Shown one piece after another: positions 26,947 to 36,202 of a DNA stretch of 37,285 nucleotides. The DNA is from Gammaproteobacteria bacterium (lineage in GTDB: Bacteria; Pseudomonadota; Gammaproteobacteria; Pseudomonadales; Azotimanducaceae), in contig NYVG01000002.1 in the NCBI GenBank assembly GCA_002684495.1, forward strand, positions 400,123 to 437,407, given 5' to 3'. The translations under genes were made by a program, and so were the position numbers. The first letter of the stretch is position 1, and each line of letters begins with the position of its first letter. The notes beneath the pieces are model-generated. The model did not search any database and was not told where the DNA came from. It saw only the letters and a program-made list of their open reading frames with translations.

Positions 26947-29304
26947 ATGAGAGTGCTCTTTGGCTTATATTATCGGGCGATTCGTTGGCTAACACAGCCC
27001 ACCTTGAGTGGCCAGATAGATTTGGATCCGCACAGCGAAGTCGTTTACGTGCAGTCGCAACGGGTGCTCTCGGACCTATTCATTCTCGACCACGCAATCC
27101 ATGGCAGTGACTACCCGTCGCCACTGAGTCCACTGGAATTAAACAACTGGAAATTAACCCGACGCACCTTTGCCTTGCGACGGCCGGTAGCCGGTCGAAT
27201 GACCATGCAAACCTACTCAGAGCGCATGCTCAGCCTTGTTGATGCTCCAGACTCGGTAAAGCGCAATATCGTAATCGTCCCGTTTACGGTATTTTGGGGC
27301 CGCTCCTTAGCGCCCAAGGGCAGCTGGTTGCATGCACTGACCAGCGAGAGCGGAGAACTTTCCGGACGCTTCAAACGCACCGTCTCTCTACTCATTAATC
27401 GGCATGATATCCATGTGCGCTGCGGCGACCCTATTGCTTTGGCAGAGATCGCCAATCTGTCCAAGGGGCGCGATATAGCGATCCGACGCACAGCCCGATA
27501 TTTACGGGTAAAACACCGCCAGCAGCGGGAAGCTACTCTGGGTCCGGAGTTCACCCACCGCAACGCGCTTATCGAGACTCTTATCGTCAGCGAGCAGGTG
27601 CGCACAACCATGCGCGAACTGGAGCTTACTGGGCAATCAACCCAGAAGCTCGAGCGCCTGGCACGACGCCACGCGAAATCTATTGCCGCGAACATGTCCC
27701 ACGGCAAGATTCGTGTGTTCTTGTCCTTACTCACCTGGTTTTGGAACCGTCTCTACAGCGGCGTTAATGTTGGTGAAGTCGCTACGCTGGCACAGACCAG
27801 TGATACCCACACCCTTGTCTATGTGCCGTCCCATCGTAGTCATGTGGACTACTTGGTGCTGAGCTATACCCTGTACCTACAGGGTTTGATGATTCCTCAC
27901 ATCGCCGCCGGGGACAATTTAAATATGCCGCTAGTTGGGCGCTTTCTGCGCGGCGGCGGGGCGTTTTTCATGCGTCGGAGTTTTCGCGAAGACCCCCTCT
28001 ACGCTAGCGTTTTTGCCGAGTACGTGTATCAGTTAGCACAGCGCGGTCATTGCTTGGAATTCTTCCCTGAAGGTGGACGATCGCGCACGGGGCGTTTGCT
28101 ACCGGCAAAATTTGGCCTGCTTAAAATGTGCGTTGACAGCCAACAACGCGGCCTCCCCAAGCCATTGGCCTTCGTGCCTGTTTATTTCGGTTATGAGATC
28201 GTCCTTGAAGGCAGTAGCTACTTATCCGAGCTACGGGGCGCGGATAAGAAGCGCGAGAGCCCCCTAGACATCGTGCGCAGCCTCAAGCTGATCCGCAAAA
28301 ACTTCGGTGAATTACACGTCAACTTCGGCACACCGATAAAACTCGACGAGTGGCTTAAGCAATACCAAGATAGCCACTCAGACGATGCTCAGCTTTTGCC
28401 ACATCTTGGTAGCGACCTGATGCAGGCGATTAACCGCCAAGCCAGCGCCAATCCGATCAACCTGATTGCCAGCACAATTCTCACCGCTGACAAACAAGCC
28501 ATGCCAGAACAGCAACTGCTGGTACAGCTACAGCACCATCAGCAGTTAATCCGCGATCTCGGCGGCGATCAACATCTTACCGATCCGAACATTAGCCCGG
28601 CCCAATTAGTTCAGTCGGCGGAAAATTTGGGATGGCTGCATCGAGAAACTCAGCCATTCGGCGACGTTTTATCATTGCAACCCGTGAACGCGGTCATGTT
28701 AACCTGGTATCGCAACAATATAATGCATCTGCTGGCACTACCCTCCTTAGTCGCCTGTCTGATTGTTAATCGCGGACGCGGCATATCCATGGAACGCCTG
28801 AAGTCCGGTATTGATCTCATTTATCCCTACATAGCCGAAGAGCTGAGTGCCAACCAGAACGCCAACACTGAGGCGACATTGACCTCTATGGCCAGATTAG
28901 GCCTAGTGCGCAGAGACGCAGATACTATCTTGCCGGCGGCACAGCACAGCGAGCAACGCTTACCACTGTTGCAATTGTCCAAATTGGTTAATGAAACTCT
29001 CGAGCGCATGTACATCGTGCTTAGCCTTGCGCACCATGGTCAATACACCCGTGAGAGTTTGTGCCAACGCAGCCAGCTTGCAGCACAGCAAATGGCGCGG
29101 CTGCATGGGATCAACGCACCAGAATTCTTTGATCAAGGCCTATTCGATCGATTGATAGATTCGCTGCTGGCAAATCAGCATCTGCAAACAGATGATGAGA
29201 AATTACTTGTGACCAATTCGACAATTGCAGAGACGTTACATAACGCCAGTACGGTCATCGACGACAAAATTAGATTTGCGCTGACACCGCTGCTGAATGG
29301 GTAG
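26947..29304 (+). CDS. plsB: glycerol-3-phosphate 1-O-acyltransferase
   Basis: PlsB makes lysophosphatidic acid from glycerol-3-phosphate and acyl-ACP or acyl-CoA at the inner membrane, the first step of phospholipid synthesis. The protein is 785 aa (E. coli 807). The four acyltransferase blocks are HRSHVD (H296, D301), GAFFMRRSF, FFPEGGRSRTGR and VPVYFGYE. A helical N-terminal domain and a long C-terminal domain flank them. ATG start 33 bases after gspD. It converges with rsmJ, leaving only 17 bases between stops and no visible terminator. Its product feeds CdsA, encoded earlier in the window. Confidence 0.97.
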   Translation: MRVLFGLYYRAIRWLTQPTLSGQIDLDPHSEVVYVQSQRVLSDLFILDHAIHGSDYPSPLSPLELNNWKLTRRTFALRRPVAGRMTMQTYSERMLSLVDAPDSVKRNIVIVPFTVFWGRSLAPKGSWLHALTSESGELSGRFKRTVSLLINRHDIHVRCGDPIALAEIANLSKGRDIAIRRTARYLRVKHRQQREATLGPEFTHRNALIETLIVSEQVRTTMRELELTGQSTQKLERLARRHAKSIAANMSHGKIRVFLSLLTWFWNRLYSGVNVGEVATLAQTSDTHTLVYVPSHRSHVDYLVLSYTLYLQGLMIPHIAAGDNLNMPLVGRFLRGGGAFFMRRSFREDPLYASVFAEYVYQLAQRGHCLEFFPEGGRSRTGRLLPAKFGLLKMCVDSQQRGLPKPLAFVPVYFGYEIVLEGSSYLSELRGADKKRESPLDIVRSLKLIRKNFGELHVNFGTPIKLDEWLKQYQDSHSDDAQLLPHLGSDLMQAINRQASANPINLIASTILTADKQAMPEQQLLVQLQHHQQLIRDLGGDQHLTDPNISPAQLVQSAENLGWLHRETQPFGDVLSLQPVNAVMLTWYRNNIMHLLALPSLVACLIVNRGRGISMERLKSGIDLIYPYIAEELSANQNANTEATLTSMARLGLVRRDADTILPAAQHSEQRLPLLQLSKLVNETLERMYIVLSLAHHGQYTRESLCQRSQLAAQQMARLHGINAPEFFDQGLFDRLIDSLLANQHLQTDDEKLLVTNSTIAETLHNASTVIDDKIRFALTPLLNG

Positions 29305-29321
29305 TCATTTAGATCTTGGGT

Positions 29322-30047
29322 TTATATCGGTAGATAAACATCAAAGCGGATGCTCTTGCCTTTGATTTGAAAAGCAGAAAGCACGTCCTTGGGGTCTTTT
29401 AGACGCCGTTTAACCACCACTCGAGCTGCTGCACAGCTGCGTGCTAATGCAATCTGTCGCTGAAGATCGTCACCATCGCCTGACCAATTATGAGCACTCA
29501 GCTCCCTTAAATGCTGCAAGCCAAGATTTGGCAAAGCGGTTTTACGTCGCGGCGGGAACATGGGATCCAAATAAATTACATCCCAACCCTGGGGATCACC
29601 CATAAAATCCATGCAGTCTCCATGCTCAACAGTGACACGGCCGAAAGCTTGGTCATGCTCACGCAACAGCAACCAGATCAGCGTGTTGCGTTCCACCATT
29701 GTGACTGTGCAGCCTTGGGCTGCCAGGGTCATGCCGTCAGTGCCGAATCCAGCGCACGCATCAAGAATCCGCCTTTGGCCCTGGGGCACACCACAGGCTT
29801 TACTCAACTCAGTCAAATGTCCGGCCTTAGACCGTCTTTGAATGTGCTGCTGCGGCAGTCGATACGGATGTTGATGACCCGGCATCAACAGCCCCAAACC
29901 CAGTTCGTCTAACACTAAAGCAGCCTCGGCACGCGGCGACAGCAGCACTTGGGCTAGACCAGAGGGGTCGACTTCTATTGCCTGACACCAAGGCGCAAGC
30001 GTCCGCGCGCGCTCATCTTGCTGGGGCAAATAAAACAGTGGAACCAA
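29322..30047 (-). CDS. rsmJ: 16S rRNA (guanine1516-N2)-methyltransferase RsmJ
   Basis: RsmJ methylates G1516 of 16S rRNA using S-adenosylmethionine. The 241-aa protein (E. coli 250) has the class I methyltransferase fold: LDACAGFGTDGM as motif I, VERN as motif II and the family-specific YLDPMFPPRRKTAL, followed by ARVVVKRRLKD. An HRR-like or QRRSKAG segment precedes motif I, as in YhiQ. The start is TTG at 30047, eight bases after the tsaB stop. No ATG or GTG lies upstream in frame before the tsaB end, so this start is reasonable but unproven. Confidence 0.92.
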   Translation of the reverse strand: MVPLFYLPQQDERARTLAPWCQAIEVDPSGLAQVLLSPRAEAALVLDELGLGLLMPGHQHPYRLPQQHIQRRSKAGHLTELSKACGVPQGQRRILDACAGFGTDGMTLAAQGCTVTMVERNTLIWLLLREHDQAFGRVTVEHGDCMDFMGDPQGWDVIYLDPMFPPRRKTALPNLGLQHLRELSAHNWSGDGDDLQRQIALARSCAAARVVVKRRLKDPKDVLSAFQIKGKSIRFDVYLPI

Positions 30048-30055
30048 GATTGTCG

Positions 30056-30760
30056 CTACGATGTCGCGCCGCTCTGACGCTTACGCCAAGGGGAATCGCC
30101 CTGAACATAGATCGGCAATGCAAATTCAGCACTGACGCTGCGCCCTTCTGCATGGGTCGAGCGCGCTATACTGATCATTGCCTGGGCATCAGGAATCACT
30201 TCGCCGCGACTGCAAGCCCTGAGTTCATTCGGCAGCCAATCTGGCATGGCGCCGATTATTGCAACCGCTGTTGGCTGCAGATCAGCGGATGCCGCGATAT
30301 CCAGTAGCCACTCGGGTGCGGCATCACAGAGTTGATCCGTATGCTGCTGTGACCACAACCCAAGACCACCAGCATGCGCAGAGACATAGAATGACTGAGC
30401 GCGACTCGGCACGACACAAATCACGCGCTCTACACTCGGCGGACACTGGGCCCAGGAACGCACCAAAATATCCGAGCAACGCTGTGGCACCACAGGGCAA
30501 CTGCAGGCCATAGCAACACCCTGTGCCACCGAAGCGGCAATACGGACACCTGTGAAGCCTCCGGGACCAGCACTAAAACTTACCAATTCAGTGTCGCGAA
30601 CAGCCAAGCCGGCACGCTGGTATAGGCCATCCAGCATGGGAATAATTTCTTGATTGTGTCGCCGTTCTAACCGCTGAGTATCAGCAAAAACGTCATCGCC
30701 AATCGCCAGCGCCACGCTACAATGGGATGTAGAAGTATCAATACAAAGAGTAATCGTCAT
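30056..30760 (-). CDS. tsaB: tRNA threonylcarbamoyladenosine synthesis protein TsaB
   Basis: TsaB is the scaffold partner of TsaD in making t6A37 on ANN-decoding tRNAs. From the ATG at 30760 it is 234 aa (E. coli 231). The ASKHA-fold start LCIDTSTSHCSVAL, the helix with RRHNQEIIPML, and SAGPGGFTGVRIAASVAQG are all typical of the dimerising N-terminal lobe. Another ATG at 30781 would add seven residues and run into moeA. The start codon touches the TTG of divergent moeA, so its promoter must lie inside moeA. No ribosome site is visible at either ATG. Confidence 0.94.
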   Translation of the reverse strand: MTITLCIDTSTSHCSVALAIGDDVFADTQRLERRHNQEIIPMLDGLYQRAGLAVRDTELVSFSAGPGGFTGVRIAASVAQGVAMACSCPVVPQRCSDILVRSWAQCPPSVERVICVVPSRAQSFYVSAHAGGLGLWSQQHTDQLCDAAPEWLLDIAASADLQPTAVAIIGAMPDWLPNELRACSRGEVIPDAQAMISIARSTHAEGRSVSAEFALPIYVQGDSPWRKRQSGATS

Positions 30761-32001
30761 TGGCCCAGCATAGCCAAGCATTAGATCTGGAGGAAGCGCT
30801 GACCGCTATTAGGCAGCAATTACCTTCGCCTCGTGAGCAAGAAACTTGCGTCCTCGATGAGGCCCTTGGCCGTGTCCTGGCCCAGCCCATTGATGCCGCA
30901 CTGCCACTGCCTCCCTTCGTGGCCTCAGCCATGGACGGCTATGCCCTACGCAGCGCTGACGTCAATGCCCACAGCACTTATACACTGCGGGAAGTTGGGA
31001 GCAGTTTCGCAGGGCATCCGTATCCTGACCCTATCGAACCGGGACACTGTGTACGCATATTTACCGGCGCACCGGTGCCTAAAGAAGCCGACTTAGTCAT
31101 AGTGCAGGAAAATGTTGCAGCCCAATCGGGCGACCAGGTCACCTTTGTGCCACATACAACACATGAGGGTCACATCCGCGAGATCGGTAACGATGTCGAT
31201 AAAGGCCAGCGTCTGGCGGAGTCCGGAGAGCGCATCACGCCTTTTATGCTCGGCCAGTTCGCGGCTGCAGGAATCAGTACGCTACAGGTATTTCCACGAG
31301 TCCGAGTTGGCATCTTCTCTAGCGGTGATGAGTTACGCGACCCTGGAACGCCAGTAGAGGAATTAGCTTACGGGCAAATATACGACTCCAACCGCCTGAC
31401 CTTGGCGAAGCTTCTTGATGATTTACCCATTCATTGCATTGACCTTGGCTGCCTGCCTGATGACCCTAACAAGATCGATGACGCGTTACGGCACGCCACC
31501 GATGCATGCGACGTGCTGATTACCAGTGGCGGCGTATCGGTCGGAGACGCAGACTATATTGTTGAGCGCATTCGCCAGCATGGCGAACTCGCCTTTTGGC
31601 GCCTCAATCTTAAACCGGGCAAGCCATTAGCCTTTGGCGAAATTCGTGGGCGCTGGATATTCGGCCTGCCCGGCAATCCAATTTCCACCATTATTACCGC
31701 ATTACTCTTAGCCAAGCCCGCAATCGCTCATCTTGCCGGCACAGTCATGCCCACCCCAATGAAGATTCCAGCGACACTGGGAAATTCTATAACTCATACG
31801 ACAGGGCGCACCGAGTATCAGCGTGGCCAGTTTAAGTTTGACGGCAATGGTTACACGGTAAGCCACACCGGAGAGCAAGGATCGAATCGCCTGAGCAGCT
31901 TTCGTCATGCCAATTGTTTAATTGAAATCGACAAAGCTCAGGGCGATATGCACATTGGCGACCCGGTGCTGATTCTGCCGCTGACTAATCTATTGCATTA
32001 A
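30760..32001 (+). CDS. moeA: molybdopterin molybdenumtransferase MoeA
   Basis: MoeA inserts molybdate into adenylylated molybdopterin, finishing molybdenum cofactor. The protein is 413 aa (E. coli 411). Motifs include FVASAMDGYALR, RIFTGAPVPKEAD, FSSGDELRDPG with QIYDSNR, the MoCF signature TSGGVSVGDADY, and LPGNPIST. The C-terminal beta domain is complete. The TTG at 30760 is the only start that keeps the N-terminal helix LDLEEAL; upstream in frame is a stop. It therefore begins on the same base pair as tsaB. No other cofactor gene is nearby. It ends 50 bases before convergent adk. Confidence 0.95.
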   Translation: MAQHSQALDLEEALTAIRQQLPSPREQETCVLDEALGRVLAQPIDAALPLPPFVASAMDGYALRSADVNAHSTYTLREVGSSFAGHPYPDPIEPGHCVRIFTGAPVPKEADLVIVQENVAAQSGDQVTFVPHTTHEGHIREIGNDVDKGQRLAESGERITPFMLGQFAAAGISTLQVFPRVRVGIFSSGDELRDPGTPVEELAYGQIYDSNRLTLAKLLDDLPIHCIDLGCLPDDPNKIDDALRHATDACDVLITSGGVSVGDADYIVERIRQHGELAFWRLNLKPGKPLAFGEIRGRWIFGLPGNPISTIITALLLAKPAIAHLAGTVMPTPMKIPATLGNSITHTTGRTEYQRGQFKFDGNGYTVSHTGEQGSNRLSSFRHANCLIEIDKAQGDMHIGDPVLILPLTNLLH

Positions 32002-32008
32002 CTTACAA

Positions 32009-32020
32009 CGGTAATTACCG
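32009..32020. repeat. 12-base perfect palindrome between convergent moeA and adk
   Basis: CGGTAATTACCG reads the same on both strands, in the 50-base gap between the two stop codons. It could be an operator-like site or form a short cruciform or hairpin. It has no T-run, so it is not an evident terminator. Confidence 0.35.
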
Positions 32021-32051
32021 CAGTGATGCCGAAGCAAAGCCCGTGGCAGTG

Positions 32052-32690
32052 CTAATCCGCTAGGCTTTGGGCGATCGCATCTTGGATCGCAGATACCTCA
32101 CCCTGACCATCAATCTCGACGTAGCGAATACCATCCTGACCTCGATAGTAGGCTATAAGCGGCTGTGTCTGCTCGGCATATACGGACAAACGTTCGCGAA
32201 CAGTAGCCTCTGTATCGTCCGGTCGCTGCCGCAGCGGCTCACCGGTGACATCGTCGACGCCTTCCTGTTGCGGCGGATTATAAATTACGTGGTATACGCG
32301 CCCAGAGCCAGGATGCACGCGACGGCCGGTAATCCGGGCTACCAGTTCTTCATCGTTGACCTGAATTTCTAGCACCGCGTCTATAGGCACGCCAGCCTCT
32401 CGCATCGCTTCGGCTTGGGGTATTGTTCGCGGGAAACCATCGAACAAAAAGCCGGCGGCACAATCCGGCTGGGCAATGCGCTCTTTCACCAGTTCAATGA
32501 TAATGTCATCCGATACCAGCGCCCCCGAATCCATCACAGCTTTGACACGTTGACCCAATGCACTGCCGGAACTCACTGCCGCCCGCAACATATCCCCGGT
32601 GGAGATCTGCGGAATATTCAGGCGTTCCTGAATAAATTGCGCCTGGGTGCCTTTTCCGGCACCCGGGGGTCCCAAAAGAATAATTTTCAT
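32052..32690 (-). CDS. adk: adenylate kinase
   Basis: Adk interconverts AMP, ATP and ADP. The protein is 212 aa (E. coli 214). The P-loop is [10 protein letters not shown] at residues 7-16; STGDMLR binds AMP; DGFPRT follows. The LID domain (about 120-157) opens with [13 protein letters not shown] and has no zinc cysteines, as usual in gammaproteobacteria. ATG start with GGAGAG nine bases upstream. It lies downstream of relA after 81 bases, an unusual neighbour; the gap shows no clear promoter or terminator. Confidence 0.97.
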   Translation of the reverse strand: MKIILLGPPGAGKGTQAQFIQERLNIPQISTGDMLRAAVSSGSALGQRVKAVMDSGALVSDDIIIELVKERIAQPDCAAGFLFDGFPRTIPQAEAMREAGVPIDAVLEIQVNDEELVARITGRRVHPGSGRVYHVIYNPPQQEGVDDVTGEPLRQRPDDTEATVRERLSVYAEQTQPLIAYYRGQDGIRYVEIDGQGEVSAIQDAIAQSLAD

Positions 32691-32771
32691 TCGTTGCTCT
32701 CCAATCTTCCCATAAATCTCTGATCGACCCGTGCTCCTAGGGCCGATACAGAATCAATTCTTTTTCTTGCG

Positions 32772-34781
32772 TTATGGCGCGTCCGCCGCCAAGCGAGTCA
32801 CATCCTCCACATCTTTCAGCAGCATGATCAGGCTCATGACCTGTAGCAGTTGTCGATTATCGTGAAGCTCAGCCTCTAACGTGATGATAGCTTGCCCAGA
32901 GGAATTACTCACCCTGGCAGAGGCCCCCATGAGCGATACCTTCCATGCAGCAAGCAATTGTGTGATGTCATTCAACAGTCCAGCACGATTTGCCGCCACC
33001 ACCTGCAGAGTCGCAGCCCTGGTAGATTCTGGGGTTTCTATCCCTGGCAAGCCTGGTTGCGGAACTACTGTGCTTGATGAGTCCTGAGACTCCAGTACCC
33101 GCGTTAACAAGTCTATATAGCTGAGTTCCCCAGTCGCAACAGCACACAAAAACGGCGCCTCTTCAGCATGGTTAGAGTAACTCATGCAGTGATCTATAAA
33201 TTCAGCATCACTATGGGGCACGCCAAGCTTGCGTTTGAAATCAATTAACAGGACTCGACCCGACAAAACTAAGTCAGCCGTATCGCGCGCGCGAAAATAG
33301 CCTGCTACTTTGGCTCGCGCACGATGGGTAAACAAAATATTTAAGGAGGGCTCTAGCCATTGGCGCTTCGGCCGCTGTTGCGCATCTACCAGCACCTCAA
33401 GCTGCTGCCCGGTCTGCAGACACATTTGCACGGGCACCTGAACCCCGTTGATAACGCCGCCAACGCATCGCTCACCAAGATCCGTATGCACCCGGTAGGC
33501 AAAGTCTAAAACAGTAGCACCACTAGCAAGATCAAGCACATGACCCTTAGGTGTGGTGATAAAAACCCGTTGCTGGCTGGTCTGCTGATCCAGTAGAGCA
33601 TTTAGGTTTGCTGCACCTCCCAATTCATCATGCCACTCAATGACCTGACGCAACCAATCCATTTTTGCAGCAAAGCTCTCATCTTCATCTGCTGCCTGCC
33701 GGGCTCCAGATTTATATGCCCAGTGTGCACAGACCCCCAGCTCGGCGTCTTCATGCATTTGGCGTGTACGGATTTGCACTTCTAGGGTGTGGCCATCATC
33801 CGCAGTTACCGCTGTATGAATACTCTGATAGCCATTTTCCTTAGGCACGGCGATGTAGTCGTCGAATTCTCCGGGCAGGTGCTGCCATGTGGTATGAATG
33901 ACACCGAGGGCTGCATAACAATCTGCGAGTGAATCAACAATGATACGCACAGCGCGCACATCGTAGACTTCTTCTATTGGGATATTTTTTGCCTGCATCT
34001 TGCGCCAGATACTAAAAATATTTTTCGCTCGACCATCCACATCTGCGCTAATACCTGTATCAGCGAGCAAAGCGAGCACACGCTCGGTCATCGTGGCAAC
34101 TTGCTGTTCGCGTTGCTGCCGTTTCTGGCTCAGCTGTTTGGCGATACCTAGATATATGTCCTCGCGGAGATAACGCAGCGACAGATCCTCAAGCTCCCAC
34201 TTCAATTGCCAGATACCTAGCCGATTTGCCAGCGGCGAAAAGATGGATCCAGCTTCTTGAGCGATACGCTGCCGCCGTTGGGGCTCATAATCCTTGGCCT
34301 GCCGCAGGGCTAATACGCGCTCTGCAAGCTTTATGGCTGCAACCCGCGCATCATCAATCATGGATGCGAGCATGCGCTTGACGTTTTCCACCTGGCTCTG
34401 CTGTTCTTTCGCCAGCATCGGTGAATCCGACATTTCCAGCAGACTGGTTGTTGCCATAGCCGCAACACTGAAAACCAGTTCCGTCGCTTCAGCACCTATC
34501 TGGGTCAGCAAATCAGCTTTGCTAACGCGCTCTGTGCGCACCAATCGGTACGCCAATGCGGCCAGCACCGAGGCAGTATCCAGACGCAGCTCTGCTACCA
34601 ACTCTCCTAGCTCTAATGACACAGCGAGTTGATCAGCATGCTGCTGCTGAATCCATGCACAACAATCCATCAGCGGCTGGGCAGTCAACTGCGGGTACTC
34701 AGCAACCATGCGAGCCACCCATGCTGCCCAATCCAACGTGCCGTCTGCTGTTGTCGGTACCGCCTGACGAACGTTAACCAC
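32772..34781 (-). CDS. relA: RelA-type (p)ppGpp synthetase lacking the zinc-finger domain
   Basis: RelA makes (p)ppGpp from GTP or GDP plus ATP when uncharged tRNA enters the ribosome. The protein is 669 aa (E. coli 744). The N-terminal pseudo-hydrolase domain has no HDxxED motif. The synthetase (about residues 195-355) has GRAKNIFSIWRKM, YDVRAVRI and the RelA-specific EFDD (305-308), so it is a RelA and not SpoT/Rel. TGS spans about 405-465, followed by a helical domain. At 565-588, where the ARCC-containing zinc-finger domain should be, there is only a Ser/Pro/Thr-rich linker, then a complete ACT/RRM domain to the end. The frame is unbroken. GTG start, with AGGA upstream; 32 bases after rlmD. 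Confidence 0.94.
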   Translation of the reverse strand: MVNVRQAVPTTADGTLDWAAWVARMVAEYPQLTAQPLMDCCAWIQQQHADQLAVSLELGELVAELRLDTASVLAALAYRLVRTERVSKADLLTQIGAEATELVFSVAAMATTSLLEMSDSPMLAKEQQSQVENVKRMLASMIDDARVAAIKLAERVLALRQAKDYEPQRRQRIAQEAGSIFSPLANRLGIWQLKWELEDLSLRYLREDIYLGIAKQLSQKRQQREQQVATMTERVLALLADTGISADVDGRAKNIFSIWRKMQAKNIPIEEVYDVRAVRIIVDSLADCYAALGVIHTTWQHLPGEFDDYIAVPKENGYQSIHTAVTADDGHTLEVQIRTRQMHEDAELGVCAHWAYKSGARQAADEDESFAAKMDWLRQVIEWHDELGGAANLNALLDQQTSQQRVFITTPKGHVLDLASGATVLDFAYRVHTDLGERCVGGVINGVQVPVQMCLQTGQQLEVLVDAQQRPKRQWLEPSLNILFTHRARAKVAGYFRARDTADLVLSGRVLLIDFKRKLGVPHSDAEFIDHCMSYSNHAEEAPFLCAVATGELSYIDLLTRVLESQDSSSTVVPQPGLPGIETPESTRAATLQVVAANRAGLLNDITQLLAAWKVSLMGASARVSNSSGQAIITLEAELHDNRQLLQVMSLIMLLKDVEDVTRLAADAP

Positions 34782-34813
34782 AGCCGTTTGTCCTATTGGT
34801 GATCACTAGGTCC

Positions 34814-36166
34814 TCACTGGTGGCGTACAAAGTGCCCTATTGTTTCCACATGTGCAGTCTGTGGAAACATGTCGTAAATACCCACTTCACACAAACGGAA
34901 GCCTGCATGTTTTAGGCGCAGCGCATCATCCGCAAAACTGCGCGGATTGCAAGATACATAGACAATCTGCTGCAACGCGCTATGCCCCACCCAACCTTCG
35001 AGATTGACCCCGGCACCACTTCTGGGTGGGTCAATAATCAAAGCCTCAGGGTAGCGTCCAGAGCCCGCTGTCTGTCCGTCAGCGCCAAGAACATTGGTAG
35101 AGCCGCCAGCTTGGTATAGATCTGCGACTGCAAAATCACAGCGTTCAGAAAGTCCGTTGCGACGTGCATTCACCTGGGCCATGGCGATCGCCTCAGCACT
35201 GGCTTCTAAACCGAAAACACGAGCACCTTGGCGCGCTAGGGGTAGGCTGAAATTTCCGATGCCACAAAACAAATCTGCTACCGATCGATCACGCACATCA
35301 CCCAAATATCCTATTGCCGTCCGAATCAACTCTCGATTCATCACTGCGTTCACTTGGGTAAATTGATGTGCATAAAACTGCAAACTGAGCCCGTGTTCCG
35401 CTATGCCATAGGATAATGGCCGCACCGAAGCCTGCCCCGGCAGCGGCTGCAAGCTATCGTAGCCACCGGGCTGCAAGATCACCTGCACGTCGAAGGCTAC
35501 TGCCAGCTGCTGCCACTGCTCGAGGTCAGAGTCGGTCAAAACATCGAGATGACGAACCAAAATGGCGCATTCACTGTCGCCTTCGGCCATTTCAATTTGC
35601 GCAATAGTTCGCGGTTGGCTGAGATTCGCTATGAGTTTTTTCAACGGGTGCAATAATGCGGACAATTTCGGGGTCAAAGTCATGCAAGCATCTAGACGTG
35701 CCACCCGATTACTGAACGATTCACGAAACCCAACCAACACCTGCTCACCAACAACGCGCACGCCAAGTCGCGCTTTGCGGCGATATCCCAACCGCGTGAG
35801 CCCAGTAGGCTCGCGCCAGCTCGCGGCGGCGACGTCGACTCGCTGCAATTCCTGGGCTAGATGGGCCTGTTTCAACAGCAACTGCTCACTGTACGCCAGA
35901 TGATGCAAGCTACAGCCTGCGCAGCGCGGGAAGTATGTACAGGCTGATGCAACCCGATTGGGGTTGAGATCGGCGAGAGGCTGACCATCAGCAAAACGCT
36001 GACCGCCCCGCCGCTTCAAAATGCGCGCCTGCACCTGTTCACCTGGTAAAGCGTTGCGCACCCAGAGCGGGCGCTCATTGAGTGTCGCCGCACCCAAACC
36101 CTCCTCGGATAGCGCTGTAATTTGCACTTCTTGTTCTACAGGTATTTTTTTTGCCACTTTCGCCAA
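34814..36166 (-). CDS. rlmD: 23S rRNA (uracil1939-C5)-methyltransferase
   Basis: RlmD (RumA) methylates U1939 of 23S rRNA. The protein is 450 aa (E. coli 433). A TRAM domain (residues about 8-68) is followed by the [4Fe-4S] cluster cysteines C76, C82 and C85, with C161 in LDAC as the fourth. The C-terminal methyltransferase has DLFCGIGNFSLPLA, IDPPRSGAG and the catalytic cysteine C406 in VSCNPRS. A short Gly/Ala-rich insertion lies before IDPPR. The start is TTG at 36166, since an in-frame stop lies upstream without an ATG; a GTG three codons later is possible. The rlmD-relA order is known from Pseudomonas. Confidence 0.95.
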   Translation of the reverse strand: MAKVAKKIPVEQEVQITALSEEGLGAATLNERPLWVRNALPGEQVQARILKRRGGQRFADGQPLADLNPNRVASACTYFPRCAGCSLHHLAYSEQLLLKQAHLAQELQRVDVAAASWREPTGLTRLGYRRKARLGVRVVGEQVLVGFRESFSNRVARLDACMTLTPKLSALLHPLKKLIANLSQPRTIAQIEMAEGDSECAILVRHLDVLTDSDLEQWQQLAVAFDVQVILQPGGYDSLQPLPGQASVRPLSYGIAEHGLSLQFYAHQFTQVNAVMNRELIRTAIGYLGDVRDRSVADLFCGIGNFSLPLARQGARVFGLEASAEAIAMAQVNARRNGLSERCDFAVADLYQAGGSTNVLGADGQTAGSGRYPEALIIDPPRSGAGVNLEGWVGHSALQQIVYVSCNPRSFADDALRLKHAGFRLCEVGIYDMFPQTAHVETIGHFVRHQ

Positions 36167-36202
36167 TACATCCGTATCTTCATTGGTTGCTTACCATCAG
36201 GA

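Noticed and set aside
29305-29321. Terminator expected between convergent plsB and rsmJ
   Set aside because: Only 17 bases lie between the stops, with no stem-loop or T-run; any terminator would have to be inside the genes.
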